Assembly: GCF_024749045.1 (NCBI RefSeq)
Contig: NZ_CP087184.1
Coordinates: forward strand, 6,429,932 to 6,493,931
Source of the DNA: Pseudomonas sp. B21-028
Lineage (GTDB): Bacteria; Pseudomonadota; Gammaproteobacteria; Pseudomonadales; Pseudomonadaceae
DNA: 64,000 nt
Direction of reading: 5' to 3'
Of this stretch, positions 8,571-17,877 are shown in pieces (positions within the stretch are counted from its first letter, which is position 1; the number at the start of each line of letters is the position of its first letter). The notes under the pieces were generated by a model. That model was given only the letters and a program-made list of their open reading frames with translations, searched no databases and was not told the origin of the DNA. A program made the translations under genes and the position numbers.

Positions 8571-9221
8571 TCAGGCCAGCCAGTCCAGCGTGAGGATCAA
8601 CCGGCGTTCGCCCGGGGCCAGCTCCGGCGAGCGATGAATCAGGCCGAAGCCTTCATTGCCCAGCCACTTCTCACCCTTGAGCAGCGCCACCTCGCCGCTG
8701 CAAAGCTGCTGGATCCTTTGCCGATCGCGGGGCTCGGCGTCAGGTTGAGCCAGCCACCGACGATCCATGGCGCCCTCCTCGAGCCATTCGCTGCCGGCAC
8801 CGGCATACGTCGTGATCAACCGCACCGGCACATGATCCACATGAAAGCGCGGGCACATGGCCTTGTCCAACGTCCGCAGGCGCAGGCCGACCCGCTTGGC
8901 GCCCAACAGGCAGGCGAAAGCGCTGACCAGCCAGGCGACATCGGCAACGAAGCCTTCGTAGCCGTGCAGGTCGCTGAAACCGGCGGCAAGCCCCTTCAGC
9001 TCAGGTTGAGTGTCCTCCTCAGGCATATCGAGCACCAGGGACTCAGCCAGCGGTTGATCCATCGAACGCACCAACGCCGCAAAATCACTGATATGCGCCG
9101 GAAGCTGACGCTGCCAGACCGCCAGGTTGGTGTCGTCCTTCAGGATCTGCGTCAGGGTCCGCGGGGTATCGCCCTGAACCTGCAGAACCTGGCGTTGCTG
9201 CTTCAGCGTAGGCGCCAGCAT
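8571..9221 (-). CDS. DUF1826 domain protein
   Basis: 216-aa cytoplasmic protein of the DUF1826 family, whose genes are usually next to COG0523 genes in Pseudomonas. Visible landmarks are VWQRQLPAHISDFAALV, then MCPRFHVDHVPVRLITTYAG (HxDxxxxR, reminiscent of an iron/2OG or cupin-like site) and LIHRSPELAPGERRLILTLDW at the end. Its ATG overlaps the stop of the upstream ZigA-like gene by one base (TGATG), so the two are co-translated and share the Zur-type operator at 10521. Enzymatic function is not established. Confidence 0.85.
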   Translation of the reverse strand: MLAPTLKQQRQVLQVQGDTPRTLTQILKDDTNLAVWQRQLPAHISDFAALVRSMDQPLAESLVLDMPEEDTQPELKGLAAGFSDLHGYEGFVADVAWLVSAFACLLGAKRVGLRLRTLDKAMCPRFHVDHVPVRLITTYAGAGSEWLEEGAMDRRWLAQPDAEPRDRQRIQQLCSGEVALLKGEKWLGNEGFGLIHRSPELAPGERRLILTLDWLA

Positions 9222-10429
9222 CAGGCCGCGACCTCGTCATGCCAGGAGCCGAAAGGGTCTGGCAGCAAGCGCCAACCCTCCATACCCAGGGCCATTTCCG
9301 CATCCGTGAGCAGGCATCCGTCCAGCTCTTCAGCGAGCTGATCGAAGTCGATGTTCTGCCCGATGAAGACCAATTCCTGGCGGCAATCCCCAGTGCCGGG
9401 CAGCCAGTTCTTCATGATCGCTGCGGTGCTTTCCGCGTCCTGGGGCCATTGATTCTTGGGTACGAACCGCCACCAGCGCCCGGCAAAACCATGCCGCATC
9501 AACCCGCCTGCCTGGGACCAACTACCCGCCTCTTCGGGTTTGCTGGCCAGCCAGAAGAAGCCTTTGGAGCGCAGCAACTTGCCGTTGAGCCAAGGTCGTT
9601 CGATCAGGTCAAAGAAGCGCTGGGGGTGGAAAGGCCCGCGCGCCCGGTAGACAGTCGAAGCGATGCCGTACTCCTCGGTTTCAGGCGAGTGCTCGCCGCG
9701 CAACTCTTGCAGCCAGCCGGGAGCTTGAGCTGCGCGCTCGAAATCAAAACGACCGGTGTCAAGGATTTCTCCCAGAGGCACCTGCCCCATGACCATGGGC
9801 ATAATCTTCGCGTGAGCGTTTAGACGCTTGAGGATAGCCACCAGCTCTTCCCGTTCGTGGCGGCTGATCAGGTCGATCTTGCTGATCAGAATCACGTCGG
9901 CGAACTCGATCTGCTCGATCAGCAGATCCGTGATCGAGCGTTCATCTTCCTCCCCCAAGGTTTCGCCCCGTGATGCCAGGTTCTCGGCGGCCTGGAAATC
10001 CGGCAGGAAATTTACGCCGTCGACCACCGTGACCATGGTGTCGAGCCGTGCGACATCGGCCAGGCTGCGACCTTCTTCATCGCGGAAGGTGAAGGTCTCA
10101 GCCACCGGCAAGGGTTCGGAGATCCCGGTGGACTCGATCAACAGGTAATCGAAGCGCCCCTCTCTGGCGAGTTGCCCGACTTCTTCCAGCAGATCTTCAC
10201 GCAGCGTGCAGCAGATGCACCCGTTGCTCATCTCCACCAGCTTTTCTTCGGCGCGGTTCAGGCTGACATCGCGCTGGATTTCGCTGCCATCGATATTGAT
10301 TTCGCTCATATCGTTGACGATTACCGCGACACGCAGGTTGTCACGATTTCGCAGGACATGATTGAGCAACGTGCTTTTACCGGCACCGAGGAACCCGGAG
10401 AGCACAGTTACGGGAAGACGATTGGGCAT
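9221..10429 (-). CDS. zigA: ZigA-like zinc metallochaperone GTPase (COG0523)
   Basis: 402-aa G3E GTPase thought to hand zinc to client enzymes during zinc shortage. The P-loop GFLGAGKST is at residues 12-20, the CxCC motif (GCICC) at Cys71, Cys73 and Cys74, [11 protein letters not shown] at about 105, and the guanine motif SKID at about 195. The CobW_C domain is large. ATG 10429 is chosen because GAGGA lies 8 bases upstream; an in-frame ATG five codons earlier lacks a site. A Zur-type palindrome lies 92 bases upstream and is shared with the divergent gene at 10579. The same gene order occurs in the zinc-starvation locus of P. aeruginosa. Confidence 0.9.
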   Translation of the reverse strand: MPNRLPVTVLSGFLGAGKSTLLNHVLRNRDNLRVAVIVNDMSEINIDGSEIQRDVSLNRAEEKLVEMSNGCICCTLREDLLEEVGQLAREGRFDYLLIESTGISEPLPVAETFTFRDEEGRSLADVARLDTMVTVVDGVNFLPDFQAAENLASRGETLGEEDERSITDLLIEQIEFADVILISKIDLISRHEREELVAILKRLNAHAKIMPMVMGQVPLGEILDTGRFDFERAAQAPGWLQELRGEHSPETEEYGIASTVYRARGPFHPQRFFDLIERPWLNGKLLRSKGFFWLASKPEEAGSWSQAGGLMRHGFAGRWWRFVPKNQWPQDAESTAAIMKNWLPGTGDCRQELVFIGQNIDFDQLAEELDGCLLTDAEMALGMEGWRLLPDPFGSWHDEVAA

Positions 10430-10520
10430 CAGGTATATCCTCATCGGGCGGCCGTGTTGGAAGGTGTGTTTTGCGGCACGTTGGGTCAGGCTGCCGTTCG
10501 GTCAAGACGGCTCAGATTAT

Positions 10521-10533
10521 GTTATAGTATAAC
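10521..10533. promoter_or_regulatory. Zur-type operator between zigA and the secreted-protein gene
   Basis: Perfect palindrome GTTATAGTATAAC with single-base centre G, matching the gamma-proteobacterial Zur box core GTTATAnTATAAC. It lies 91 bases before zigA and 45 bases before the divergent gene, and should repress both when zinc is plentiful. Confidence 0.85.
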
Positions 10534-10578
10534 GATAAATGCTCGCTAGCTGAGAATTCAACTCTTTGAGAGTCATTG

Positions 10579-10968
10579 ATGCGCATTCTTTTGAAATTCA
10601 TATGTGCTGGTCTGACGCTGTCAATCGCCATGGAGACGTCCGCCCAGGCCTCGCTATTGGCAAATTGCACGCGTAGCGCGAACTTGCTGGCTTGTTCTGA
10701 CGAACAAGGAAATGCCTATAGCGTCATGACGGCCGGAAATACGGTGTATCTGCGCGGTTTCGAGGTGATGGGCAAGCGTCATTGGGCACAAACGACAAGC
10801 CGTTATGGGCAGTTGACCTTCTTCACTGGCTTGGCCTCCGACGGTGAAGCCTGGGTCGGCTACAGCCGACGTGTCGGGTGGACGACGTTGAATCGCTTCT
10901 CCAGTTCGGGTGGTGCAGCCGGCAAATTTATCTGCGGGCGCGTGAATGGCTGCCAGGATTCACGCTGA
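10579..10968 (+). CDS. Small secreted protein, probable zinc-starvation gene, unknown function
   Basis: 129-aa protein with a signal peptide (cleavage likely after SAQA, residue 24). The mature part has four Cys (30, 39, 119, 125), arranged as two close pairs at the ends, which would close the chain by disulfides. The middle is strand-rich with aromatic residues (VYLRGF, HWAQTTSRYGQLTFF, WVGYSRRVGW). No family is recognised. ATG 10579 is preferred to the TTG just before it, with GAGAG upstream. It is divergent from zigA over a Zur box, so Zur control is expected. Confidence 0.72.
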   Translation: MRILLKFICAGLTLSIAMETSAQASLLANCTRSANLLACSDEQGNAYSVMTAGNTVYLRGFEVMGKRHWAQTTSRYGQLTFFTGLASDGEAWVGYSRRVGWTTLNRFSSSGGAAGKFICGRVNGCQDSR

Positions 10969-10984
10969 TGTTTCACGTGGAACG
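10969..10984. other. parS: parS centromere site 1
   Basis: TGTTTCACGTGGAACG, one base off the perfect 14-mer GTTCCACGTGGAAC, directly after the stop codon of the preceding gene. ParB (gene at 54749) is expected to bind here. Confidence 0.88.
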
Positions 10985-11039
10985 AACAAGAAGGAAAGCA
11001 TGAAATTCTGTTCATGAAAAAGATCTGGTCGAATTTATT

Positions 11040-11052
11040 GTTACACTATAAC
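11040..11052. promoter_or_regulatory. Zur-type operator upstream of folE2
   Basis: GTTACACTATAAC, one mismatch from the palindrome GTTATAnTATAAC, in an AT-rich stretch ending 30 bases before the folE2 start. It probably controls folE2 and the ABC importer behind it. Confidence 0.82.
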
Positions 11053-11082
11053 ATTAAATTGACCCCATGACGGATCTTGACC

Positions 11083-11979
11083 ATGAACGCGTTTACGCTT
11101 CCGGACATTGCTGCCCAAGCTTCGCGCCAAGCCTTGCCTCTCGACTGGGTAGGTATGTGCGGCGTCGTCTTGCCTGTGTTGATCGATGGTCAACCACTGA
11201 GCGCCACCGCTGATCTTGGCGTCAGTCTCGACGATGGCGAAGCTCGCGGCATCCATATGTCCCGCCTGTACCTGGCACTGGAGATGCTCGAGCATTCACC
11301 ACTGTCACCTTCGCTGCTGCAACGTGTCTTGCTGCAATTCCTCGACAGCCATGAGGGCCTCTCCCACGCCGCATCCCTGACCATTCATACCGAACTGCTG
11401 CTCAAACGCCCTGCCCTCGTCAGCCCGTTATCGGGCTGGAAACGCTATCCGGTGAGTATCGAAGCTCAGCTGAAAAACGCTGTGTTCCACGTGGAACTGA
11501 ACGTCCAGATTCCTTATTCATCCACCTGTCCATGCTCGGCTGCCCTTGCCAGACAACTGATCCAGCAGCAATTCGTGGAGGACTTTGCCAATAAAGCCGT
11601 GGAGCACGGAGAAATTCTGGCCTGGCTGGGTTCCACAAAAGGCATTGTCGCCACACCCCACAGTCAACGCAGCGTCGCGTCCCTGAACGTTCGGTTGAAC
11701 GCAGATATCCACCACTTGCCACTGTCGCTGTTCATCAATCAGGCTGAAGCAGCCTTGGGCACCGCGGTACAAACCGCGGTCAAACGCGCCGATGAACAAG
11801 CATTCGCCCTCGCCAATGGCCAGAACCTGATGTTCTGCGAAGACGCCGCTCGACGATTGAGCCTGGCCTTGAGGCAGTCCCCCGACATCATCGCACTCAA
11901 TGTGCGCGTCGTTCACGCAGAAAGCCTGCATGCCCATGACGCAGTGGCGCAAAGCCGCTGGACCCGGGAGGCAGCATGA
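11083..11979 (+). CDS. folE2: GTP cyclohydrolase I type 2 FolE2 (GCYH-IB)
   Basis: 298-aa enzyme that converts GTP to dihydroneopterin triphosphate, the first step to folate and queuosine. Unlike zinc-bound FolE it works with other metals, so many bacteria induce it under zinc starvation. The family motif IPYSSTCPCSAALARQ, with the catalytic Cys149, is present, as are GIHMSRLY and YHxE-like features near the C-terminus. ATG 11083 is used; TTG 11077 is in frame. A parS site lies inside the gene. Its stop overlaps the start of the ABC ATPase (ATGA). Confidence 0.95.
   Translation: MNAFTLPDIAAQASRQALPLDWVGMCGVVLPVLIDGQPLSATADLGVSLDDGEARGIHMSRLYLALEMLEHSPLSPSLLQRVLLQFLDSHEGLSHAASLTIHTELLLKRPALVSPLSGWKRYPVSIEAQLKNAVFHVELNVQIPYSSTCPCSAALARQLIQQQFVEDFANKAVEHGEILAWLGSTKGIVATPHSQRSVASLNVRLNADIHHLPLSLFINQAEAALGTAVQTAVKRADEQAFALANGQNLMFCEDAARRLSLALRQSPDIIALNVRVVHAESLHAHDAVAQSRWTREAA
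11483..11498. other. parS: parS centromere site 2, inside folE2
   Basis: TGTTCCACGTGGAACT contains the perfect 14-bp palindrome GTTCCACGTGGAAC at 11484-11497. It is read as Val-Phe-His-Val-Glu-Leu codons of folE2. Confidence 0.92.
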
Positions 11980-12644
11980 TCAATTGCCAGGCTTTGCGCT
12001 GGGGCCCGCCCGGGCGCCCTCTGACACCCGAACTGAATCTGGAGCGCCCCACTGGCAGCCTGACAGCGATCATCGGTGCCAATGGCTCGGGTAAAAGCAG
12101 CTTGCTGAAGGTCCTCGCTGGGCTGCAAAAACCTCTGTCCGGAAAGCTCACGCTGACAGTTCCTCGTCGGGGTGGCGTGTCCTTCCTGGCGCAGCAGCAA
12201 CACCTGGATCGACAATTTCCCATCAGCCTGCAAGAGCTGGTGGCCGCTGGGGCTTGGGGCAGCCGACAAACAGCGGCCCAGCGAAGCCAGCGACTCGGAA
12301 CGGTATTGGAGAACTGGGCGTTGACGGGCCTGGAAAATCGTCCGCTCATGGCGTTGTCCGGAGGCGAATTGCAACGTGCCCTGCTCGCTCGCCTGAGCCT
12401 GGCCGAAGCGCCATTGCTGTTACTCGATGAACCCCACGCGGCACTCGACGAAGAAGGCCAGACACTGTTGTGGAAACATATTCATGGCTGGCATGCCGAG
12501 GGTCGTACCCTGGTGGTGGTGTGTCATGACCTTGCCGCTGTACGCCGGCATATTCCCCACACTTTGTTGGTAAGCCACATGGGCTGCACATTGGGGCGCA
12601 GCGTCGATGTGATCGCCCAACAACCCCATATGAAGGTGGCTTGA
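11976..12644 (+). CDS. Metal (zinc/manganese) ABC transporter ATP-binding protein
   Basis: 222-aa ATPase that powers a metal importer at the inner membrane. Walker A is GANGSGKSS (about residue 34-42), the Q-loop is SFLAQQQHLD, the signature is LSGGELQRALLARL, Walker B is LLLLDEPHAALDE and the switch His is VVVCHD. It resembles ZnuC but is shorter. It is translationally coupled to folE2 (ATGA overlap) and to the permease (TGATG overlap). Position after a Zur box suggests zinc as the substrate. Confidence 0.92.
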   Translation: MINCQALRWGPPGRPLTPELNLERPTGSLTAIIGANGSGKSSLLKVLAGLQKPLSGKLTLTVPRRGGVSFLAQQQHLDRQFPISLQELVAAGAWGSRQTAAQRSQRLGTVLENWALTGLENRPLMALSGGELQRALLARLSLAEAPLLLLDEPHAALDEEGQTLLWKHIHGWHAEGRTLVVVCHDLAAVRRHIPHTLLVSHMGCTLGRSVDVIAQQPHMKVA

Positions 12645-13510
12645 TGCTCGCGGCCACCCACCTCTGGCAGCCCTTCCAGGAATTCGTCTTCATGCGCCGG
12701 GCTTTGCTGGGCGGCCTGGTACTGGCCTGCAGCACGGCACCGTTGGGGGTATTTCTGATCCTGCGCCGCATGAGCCTGATCGGCGACGCCGTCGCCCATG
12801 GCATTCTGCCCGGTGCCGCGCTGGGCTTCTGGTTCGCCGGATTGAGCCTGCCAGCCTTGACGTTGGGAGGCCTCGGCGCGGGCCTGGGCATGGCCGGGCT
12901 CGCGGCTTGGGTGACGCGCCGAACCGGTCTGCGGGAAGACGCCAGCCTCGCGGCGATTTATCCCATCTCCCTGGCGGCCGGCGTGTTGATCCTCGGCATG
13001 GCCGGTAAACGTCTGGATCTGCTGCACCTGTTGTTCGGTTCGGCCTTGGCGGTGGACGGCCCGACACTCACCGGCATGCTTTGGGTATCGGCGGCCAGCC
13101 TGATTGCCATGGCGCTGATCTACCGACCTTTGTTGCTCGACACCCTGGATCCGTTGTTCCTGCAAACCGTCAGCCGTCTCGGCCCGTTGGCCCACGGTGT
13201 GTTCCTGACCCTGGTGGTGTTGAACCTGGTGATCGGTTTCCAAGCGATTGGCGCTCTCATGGTGGTCGGTCTGATGATGTTGCCAGCCGCCTCCTCGCGG
13301 TTCTGGAGCCGCCGCTTGCCGGCCCTGATGGCCATCGCGGCGCTGCTCGGTTGCCTCTCGGTCTGGTTCGGCCTGTTGCTGTCCTTCTATTTCTCCCTGC
13401 CCAGCGGCCCGGCCATCGTGCTGGTTGCGGGAGTGTTGTATCTGTTGTCCGTGATATTCGGTCCGGTGCACGGTCTGCTGCGCCGCCCGCCCTTGCTCAC
13501 ATCCCCATGA
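12644..13510 (+). CDS. Metal ABC transporter permease (ZnuB family)
   Basis: 288-aa ABC-3 family membrane protein with about 8-9 hydrophobic helices. Typical segments are RRALLGGLVLACSTAPLGVF, LRRMSLIGDAVAHGILPGAA (the family motif SLxGDAxxHxxLPG) and FQAIGALMVVGLMMLPAA. It forms the channel for the ATPase encoded just upstream and the binding protein downstream. ATG 12644 overlaps the previous stop. Nothing odd in length. Confidence 0.93.
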   Translation: MLAATHLWQPFQEFVFMRRALLGGLVLACSTAPLGVFLILRRMSLIGDAVAHGILPGAALGFWFAGLSLPALTLGGLGAGLGMAGLAAWVTRRTGLREDASLAAIYPISLAAGVLILGMAGKRLDLLHLLFGSALAVDGPTLTGMLWVSAASLIAMALIYRPLLLDTLDPLFLQTVSRLGPLAHGVFLTLVVLNLVIGFQAIGALMVVGLMMLPAASSRFWSRRLPALMAIAALLGCLSVWFGLLLSFYFSLPSGPAIVLVAGVLYLLSVIFGPVHGLLRRPPLLTSP

Positions 13511-13521
13511 GGTGTTCCCCG

Positions 13522-14397
13522 ATGCGCGCTCTGCTCGTGCTGTTCAGTCTGATGCTGTCGATGTCCTTGTCCGCCGCCGAGAAACTTCAGGTGGTCACCA
13601 GCTTCAGCATTCTCGCCGACATGACCCGACAGGTCGGTGGCGAGCATATCCAGATCACCAACATGGTCGGGCCGGATGCCGACGCGCACACATACGAACC
13701 AACGCCGGACGATGCCAAGGCATTGCTCGCTGCAAAATTGATCATCAAGAATGGATTGGGCTTCGAGCCGTGGCTGGATCGCCTGGTCACCAGCACGGAA
13801 ACCCACGCCCAAGTCATCAGCGCCAGTCGCGGCGTAATTCCGCGTTCGCTGGATGAAGACGGTGAGACCATCCCCGACCCTCACGCCTGGCATAATCTGG
13901 CGAATGCCGAGCTGTATATAAATAATATCGCCAAGGCGCTGGAAGCCGCCGATCCGGCCAACAAAGCCGACTATGAGCGCAACAGCCAAGCGTACCTGAA
14001 GAAGGTCTATGCGCTGCTCACAGATGCCAAGGCCAAGCTCGGCTCCCTGCCGCCTGGCAATCGCAAGATCGTGACGTCTCACGATGCGTTCGGTTATCTG
14101 GGTCAGGCCTATGGCATCGACTTCATGGCGCCACAGGGGTTGTCCACCGAACGCGAACCGTCAGCCGCCGAAGTTGCAGCGCTGATTACCCAGATTCGCC
14201 AGGCACACGTCAAAGCGGTGTTCATGGAAAACATCAAGGACGCGCGCCTGCTCAAGCAGATCGCCGATGAAAGCGGCGCTCACATCGGCGGCACATTGTA
14301 TTCCGATGCCCTCGCCGCCAGCGGTCCGGCCAGTACCTTCACCGGCCTGTTCGAATACAACCTCAATACGCTGTACGACGCGCTGTCCAAACCGTAG
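13522..14397 (+). CDS. Metal ABC transporter substrate-binding protein (ZnuA/PsaA family)
   Basis: 291-aa periplasmic cluster A-I binding protein. A signal peptide (MRALLVLFSLMLSMSLSAA) precedes EKLQVVTSFSILADMTRQVG. The four metal ligands are visible: His56 (ADAHTYEP), His121 (DPHAW), His187 (TSHDAFGY) and Asp262 (LYSDAL). The His/Asp-rich loop of classic ZnuA is missing, and only DEDGETIPD stands there. An alternative ATG at 13507 overlaps the permease stop, but GAGGTG just upstream favours 13522. Zinc is the likely substrate because of folE2 and the Zur box. Confidence 0.92.
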   Translation: MRALLVLFSLMLSMSLSAAEKLQVVTSFSILADMTRQVGGEHIQITNMVGPDADAHTYEPTPDDAKALLAAKLIIKNGLGFEPWLDRLVTSTETHAQVISASRGVIPRSLDEDGETIPDPHAWHNLANAELYINNIAKALEAADPANKADYERNSQAYLKKVYALLTDAKAKLGSLPPGNRKIVTSHDAFGYLGQAYGIDFMAPQGLSTEREPSAAEVAALITQIRQAHVKAVFMENIKDARLLKQIADESGAHIGGTLYSDALAASGPASTFTGLFEYNLNTLYDALSKP

Positions 14398-14421
14398 CCA
14401 TCCGTTTCATCTGCGCAGCGG

Positions 14422-14943
14422 TCATGCTCTCGGCTTGACCGTTCCGCAATCCTGCCCCAACCACACGGCACGGGTATCGAGGCTGCCATTCTGCTGGATG
14501 CCGGTGGCATTGAAGGTGCCATTGACCTTAGTGGTAAATTCCCGGTCGCTCTGGAATGTCGCGATTCCGTTGCCCTGGGCTTTAGGGCAACTGAAGCGAA
14601 ACTTCCACTGATTGCCGGTCCGCTCGGTGATCTGCTGTTTGCATCCCGATTGCGGATCTTGCAGTGGGATGTCATTGCTCTGGACCTGCGCCGGCGTCAG
14701 GCATACCCGGATCCCCTTCCCGCCCATGGTAATGCCCTGCTTTTCCAGCATCGCCCGTTGCTCTGGGGTGATCTGGTTCTGCAACTGGCCGAGAATAAGT
14801 TGCAGGTCTGGCAGGTTCTGGTTATCGACTTTCATATTGCTTGTAGTCAATTCCCACAAACCTGGCTGAAGCATCTGCGCCTGAGCCGCCACAGGAACTG
14901 ATAAGCCAACCGCCAAGGCCCAACCCAGCAGACGAACATTCAT
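14422..14943 (-). CDS. DUF3617 domain protein, periplasmic
   Basis: 173-aa protein with a signal peptide ([22 protein letters not shown]). The mature part opens with [16 protein letters not shown], the DUF3617 pattern. Two Cys pairs (CLTP with SGCKQQ, and FSCP with GQDCG) suggest disulfides. ATG 14943, with GGAG about 9 bases upstream, is preferred over an in-frame extension to 15084 because the signal peptide starts there. Family function is unknown. It is convergent with the metal transporter operon. Confidence 0.85.
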   Translation of the reverse strand: MNVRLLGWALAVGLSVPVAAQAQMLQPGLWELTTSNMKVDNQNLPDLQLILGQLQNQITPEQRAMLEKQGITMGGKGIRVCLTPAQVQSNDIPLQDPQSGCKQQITERTGNQWKFRFSCPKAQGNGIATFQSDREFTTKVNGTFNATGIQQNGSLDTRAVWLGQDCGTVKPRA

Positions 14944-15082
14944 TGCAAGAACTCCAGAGGACAAGTGGCCGTTAGACGCCGCCCGCGGGCTTCGGTTCAG
15001 GCTCTGCGACAGTGAATTAAATAGCGACATTCGCCATGGAACATGGTCTGTTAGGCATTGGACTTCAGGAGCAAGGCTGCCC

Positions 15083-16522
15083 ATGGATTATTTTGGACCC
15101 CATGTTTTCGGTTACCTGATTGCGCTGCTTCATACCCTGGGTTCCATCGCCGCGGTGCATGCGGTGCTGACGGTACGCACCGCTCAAGGTTCGATCGCCT
15201 GGGCCCTGTCACTGGTGTTTATTCCCTACCTGACGTTGATCCCTTACCTGGTGTTCGGTCGTAGCACCTTCGACGGCTACATCAAGGCGCGCCGCCAGGC
15301 CAACGAAGAGATGCGCAAGGCCGTGTCCGAGCTGAACTGGCGCCCATGGGTGGAAGAGGCCCTGACTGCCCGTGCATCCCAGGCCTACGCCTCGCTACGG
15401 GCCATGCCCAAACTGGGCCGAACGCCCTGCCTGGCGAACAACGAAGTGCGTCTGCTCATCAACGGTCACGACACGTTCGAGGCCATTTTCCAGGCCATCG
15501 AAAACGCCCGGGAAGCTGTATTGATCCAGTTCTTCATCATTCATGACGACCGACTGGGTCAGCGCCTGCAAGCGTTACTCCTGAAGAAAGCCGCCGAAGG
15601 GGTTGCGGTGTATCTGTTGTATGACCGGATCGGCAGCCACTCCCTGCCCCATCGCTATGTCCAGGCATTGCGCGACGGAGGTATCCACGTCAAGGCGTTC
15701 GCTACCCGCAGTGGCTGGCTCAATCGCTTCCAGGTCAATTTTCGCAACCACCGCAAGATCGTTGCGGTGGACGGCGTATTGGGGTTCGTCGGTGGGCACA
15801 ACGTGGGCGACGAATACATGGGGGAGATGCCGCCATTGTCCCCATGGCGCGACACCCATGTCGAAGTGCGCGGCCCCGTGGTGGCGAGTATGCAGGAATC
15901 ATTTGCCGAAGACTGGTTCTGGGCCGCCCGTTCGCTGCCGCCCCTGATCCTGCCGGACACCTACCCCGAAGATGGCGTGCTCTGCCAGTTGCTGGCCAGC
16001 GGACCGGCCGATGCCCAGGAAACCTGCTCGCTTTTTTTTGTCGAAGCCATTCATGCGGCCAGCGAACGGGTCTGGATTACCACGCCCTACTTCATTCCTG
16101 ACGAATCGGTATTCGCCGCGTTGCGCCTGGCGGTACTGCGCGGGGTTGACGTACGCATCCTCCTGCCCTCACGACCGGACCATAAGATCGTCTACGCCGC
16201 CTCCAGCCTGTACGCATTCGAAGCGGTGCGGGCCGGTGTCCGTGTCTTCCGCTATGAGCCCGGGTTCTTGCATCAGAAAGTGGTACTGATCGACCGGGAA
16301 ATCAGCGCCATCGGCAGTGCGAACCTGGACAACCGTTCGTTCCGGTTGAATTTCGAAGTGATGCTACTGACGGTGGATATTCCGTTCGCCACCGAGGTCG
16401 AGCAGATGCTTGAAAAAGATTTCGCTCAAGCCCACGAAATCGCCAAAGAGGAAAGCCGGGAAACCCACCGCCTGCAGAAGGTCGGCATGCGGATCGCCCG
16501 GCTTATTTCGCCGATACTTTAA
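15083..16522 (+). CDS. clsA: Cardiolipin synthase ClsA
   Basis: 479-aa phospholipase D-type enzyme that joins two phosphatidylglycerols into cardiolipin and glycerol at the inner membrane. Two N-terminal hydrophobic helices (about 8-30 and 38-58) precede two HKD motifs: His223-x-Lys225-x4-Asp230 (HRKIVAVD) and His397-x-Lys399-x4-Asp404 (HQKVVLID). Length matches ClsA (about 480 aa). It ends 4 bases inside the convergent cfa gene. Confidence 0.96.
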   Translation: MDYFGPHVFGYLIALLHTLGSIAAVHAVLTVRTAQGSIAWALSLVFIPYLTLIPYLVFGRSTFDGYIKARRQANEEMRKAVSELNWRPWVEEALTARASQAYASLRAMPKLGRTPCLANNEVRLLINGHDTFEAIFQAIENAREAVLIQFFIIHDDRLGQRLQALLLKKAAEGVAVYLLYDRIGSHSLPHRYVQALRDGGIHVKAFATRSGWLNRFQVNFRNHRKIVAVDGVLGFVGGHNVGDEYMGEMPPLSPWRDTHVEVRGPVVASMQESFAEDWFWAARSLPPLILPDTYPEDGVLCQLLASGPADAQETCSLFFVEAIHAASERVWITTPYFIPDESVFAALRLAVLRGVDVRILLPSRPDHKIVYAASSLYAFEAVRAGVRVFRYEPGFLHQKVVLIDREISAIGSANLDNRSFRLNFEVMLLTVDIPFATEVEQMLEKDFAQAHEIAKEESRETHRLQKVGMRIARLISPIL

Positions 16523-17706
16523 GGTGTGTAGATATCGTCACGGGTCCAGGGCAAATCATGGCTGCCATCGGCGTAAGCCTTCACCGCCAGGATCTGATGC
16601 AGATTGATCCAGCCCTTGGCGAACGCATAGGCGCATCCGGCCAGGTACAGTCGCCAGATTCGTAGCGCCTGCTCCGGCACCTCTTTCGACGCGGCTTCCA
16701 GATTGTCTTCGAGCCGTTCACTCCAGTGATCCAGGGTCCGCGCGTAGTGCAAGCGCAAGCTCTCCACATCGACAATTTCCAACCCGGCCTCGCTGATCTG
16801 GGCTGAAATCATCGACAGGTGCGGCAGCTCGCCATTGGGGAACACATACTTCTCGATGAAGTCCCCGGCGCCACGGCCCACCGGACGGCCATCGGTATGT
16901 TTGGCCGTGATGCCATGGTTCATCACCAGCCCACCCTCGCGGACCGCGCCAAACAACGTCTTGCAGTATTGCTCCAGATTGGCGTGACCCACATGTTCGA
17001 ACATGCCGACGCTGACCACCTTGTCGAAGCGGCCATCCTGCGGGAGGTCCCGGTAGTCCAGCAACTGCAGCTCCACCCGGTCCTCCAGGCCCTCCGTTTT
17101 GACCCGCTCCCGGGCCAGGGCCAGCTGCGCCGTGCTCAAGGTGATACCGAACACCTTGACGCCGAATTCCCGCGCCGCGTAACGCGCCAACCCACCCCAT
17201 CCGCAGCCGACATCCAGCAGGTACTCACCGGGTTGCAGGCGCAGTTTTCGGCACAGGTGGCGGAACTTGGCTTGTTGGGCCTGCTCGATGGTTTCGCTGC
17301 CCGTCTCGAAATAGGCGCAGGAATAAGCCATGTCGCTGTCGAGCCACAACTGATAGAACGCGTTGGAAAGGTCGTAGTGATAAGAGATCGCCTTGGCGTC
17401 GGTTTCCTTGTCGTGGGCTGAACGTACCGGCAGGCTGTCGTCCTCCGCGTCCACCAGTGCCTGACTCCATTCATCGCAGACCCGGATCACTTCGCTGATC
17501 GAGCCTTCGAGCTCAAGCTTGCCTTCTACAAACGCCGCACCCAGTGCATCCAGGCTGGGATGGGTAAGTTTCGCGACCATCTGTGGGTCCTTGACCACGA
17601 TCGTGACGCTGGGATCGGCACCCAGCGTGAATTCATGGCCGTCCCAGAGCCGCAGCCGAAGCGGCAGTTGCAGATTCTGTAAGGCCGGTGGAAGTTGCGC
17701 GAGCAT
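16519..17706 (-). CDS. cfa: Cyclopropane-fatty-acyl-phospholipid synthase
   Basis: 395-aa SAM-dependent methyltransferase that adds a methylene bridge to unsaturated acyl chains in membrane lipids. The N-terminal SCP-like part (residues 1-100) precedes [25 protein letters not shown] and the SAM site [16 protein letters not shown] (about 165-180, split here for length), then [19 protein letters not shown]. The end overlaps cls by 4 bases; both make or modify phospholipids. The 171 bases upstream of it hold its promoter and nothing else recognised. Confidence 0.95.
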   Translation of the reverse strand: MLAQLPPALQNLQLPLRLRLWDGHEFTLGADPSVTIVVKDPQMVAKLTHPSLDALGAAFVEGKLELEGSISEVIRVCDEWSQALVDAEDDSLPVRSAHDKETDAKAISYHYDLSNAFYQLWLDSDMAYSCAYFETGSETIEQAQQAKFRHLCRKLRLQPGEYLLDVGCGWGGLARYAAREFGVKVFGITLSTAQLALARERVKTEGLEDRVELQLLDYRDLPQDGRFDKVVSVGMFEHVGHANLEQYCKTLFGAVREGGLVMNHGITAKHTDGRPVGRGAGDFIEKYVFPNGELPHLSMISAQISEAGLEIVDVESLRLHYARTLDHWSERLEDNLEAASKEVPEQALRIWRLYLAGCAYAFAKGWINLHQILAVKAYADGSHDLPWTRDDIYTP

Positions 17707-17877
17707 GAAATATCCCCCCTTGTTTCAGACGTCTGAAATGAGGGTAGACCATCGTAGAAAAATAGCAGGCTATCGAGTTTATAGCCTTCTTCTATTGTCG
17801 CCCGGAATCGCTCCTTGAGCCGGAACTGCCAACTGTTAACCCTCTTCACCATGGACTGCCAGAGCCACGCACAAGTT

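Noticed and set aside
12524..13471. Open frame opposite the metal ABC permease
   Set aside because: Gln/His/Arg-rich shadow of a hydrophobic membrane gene.
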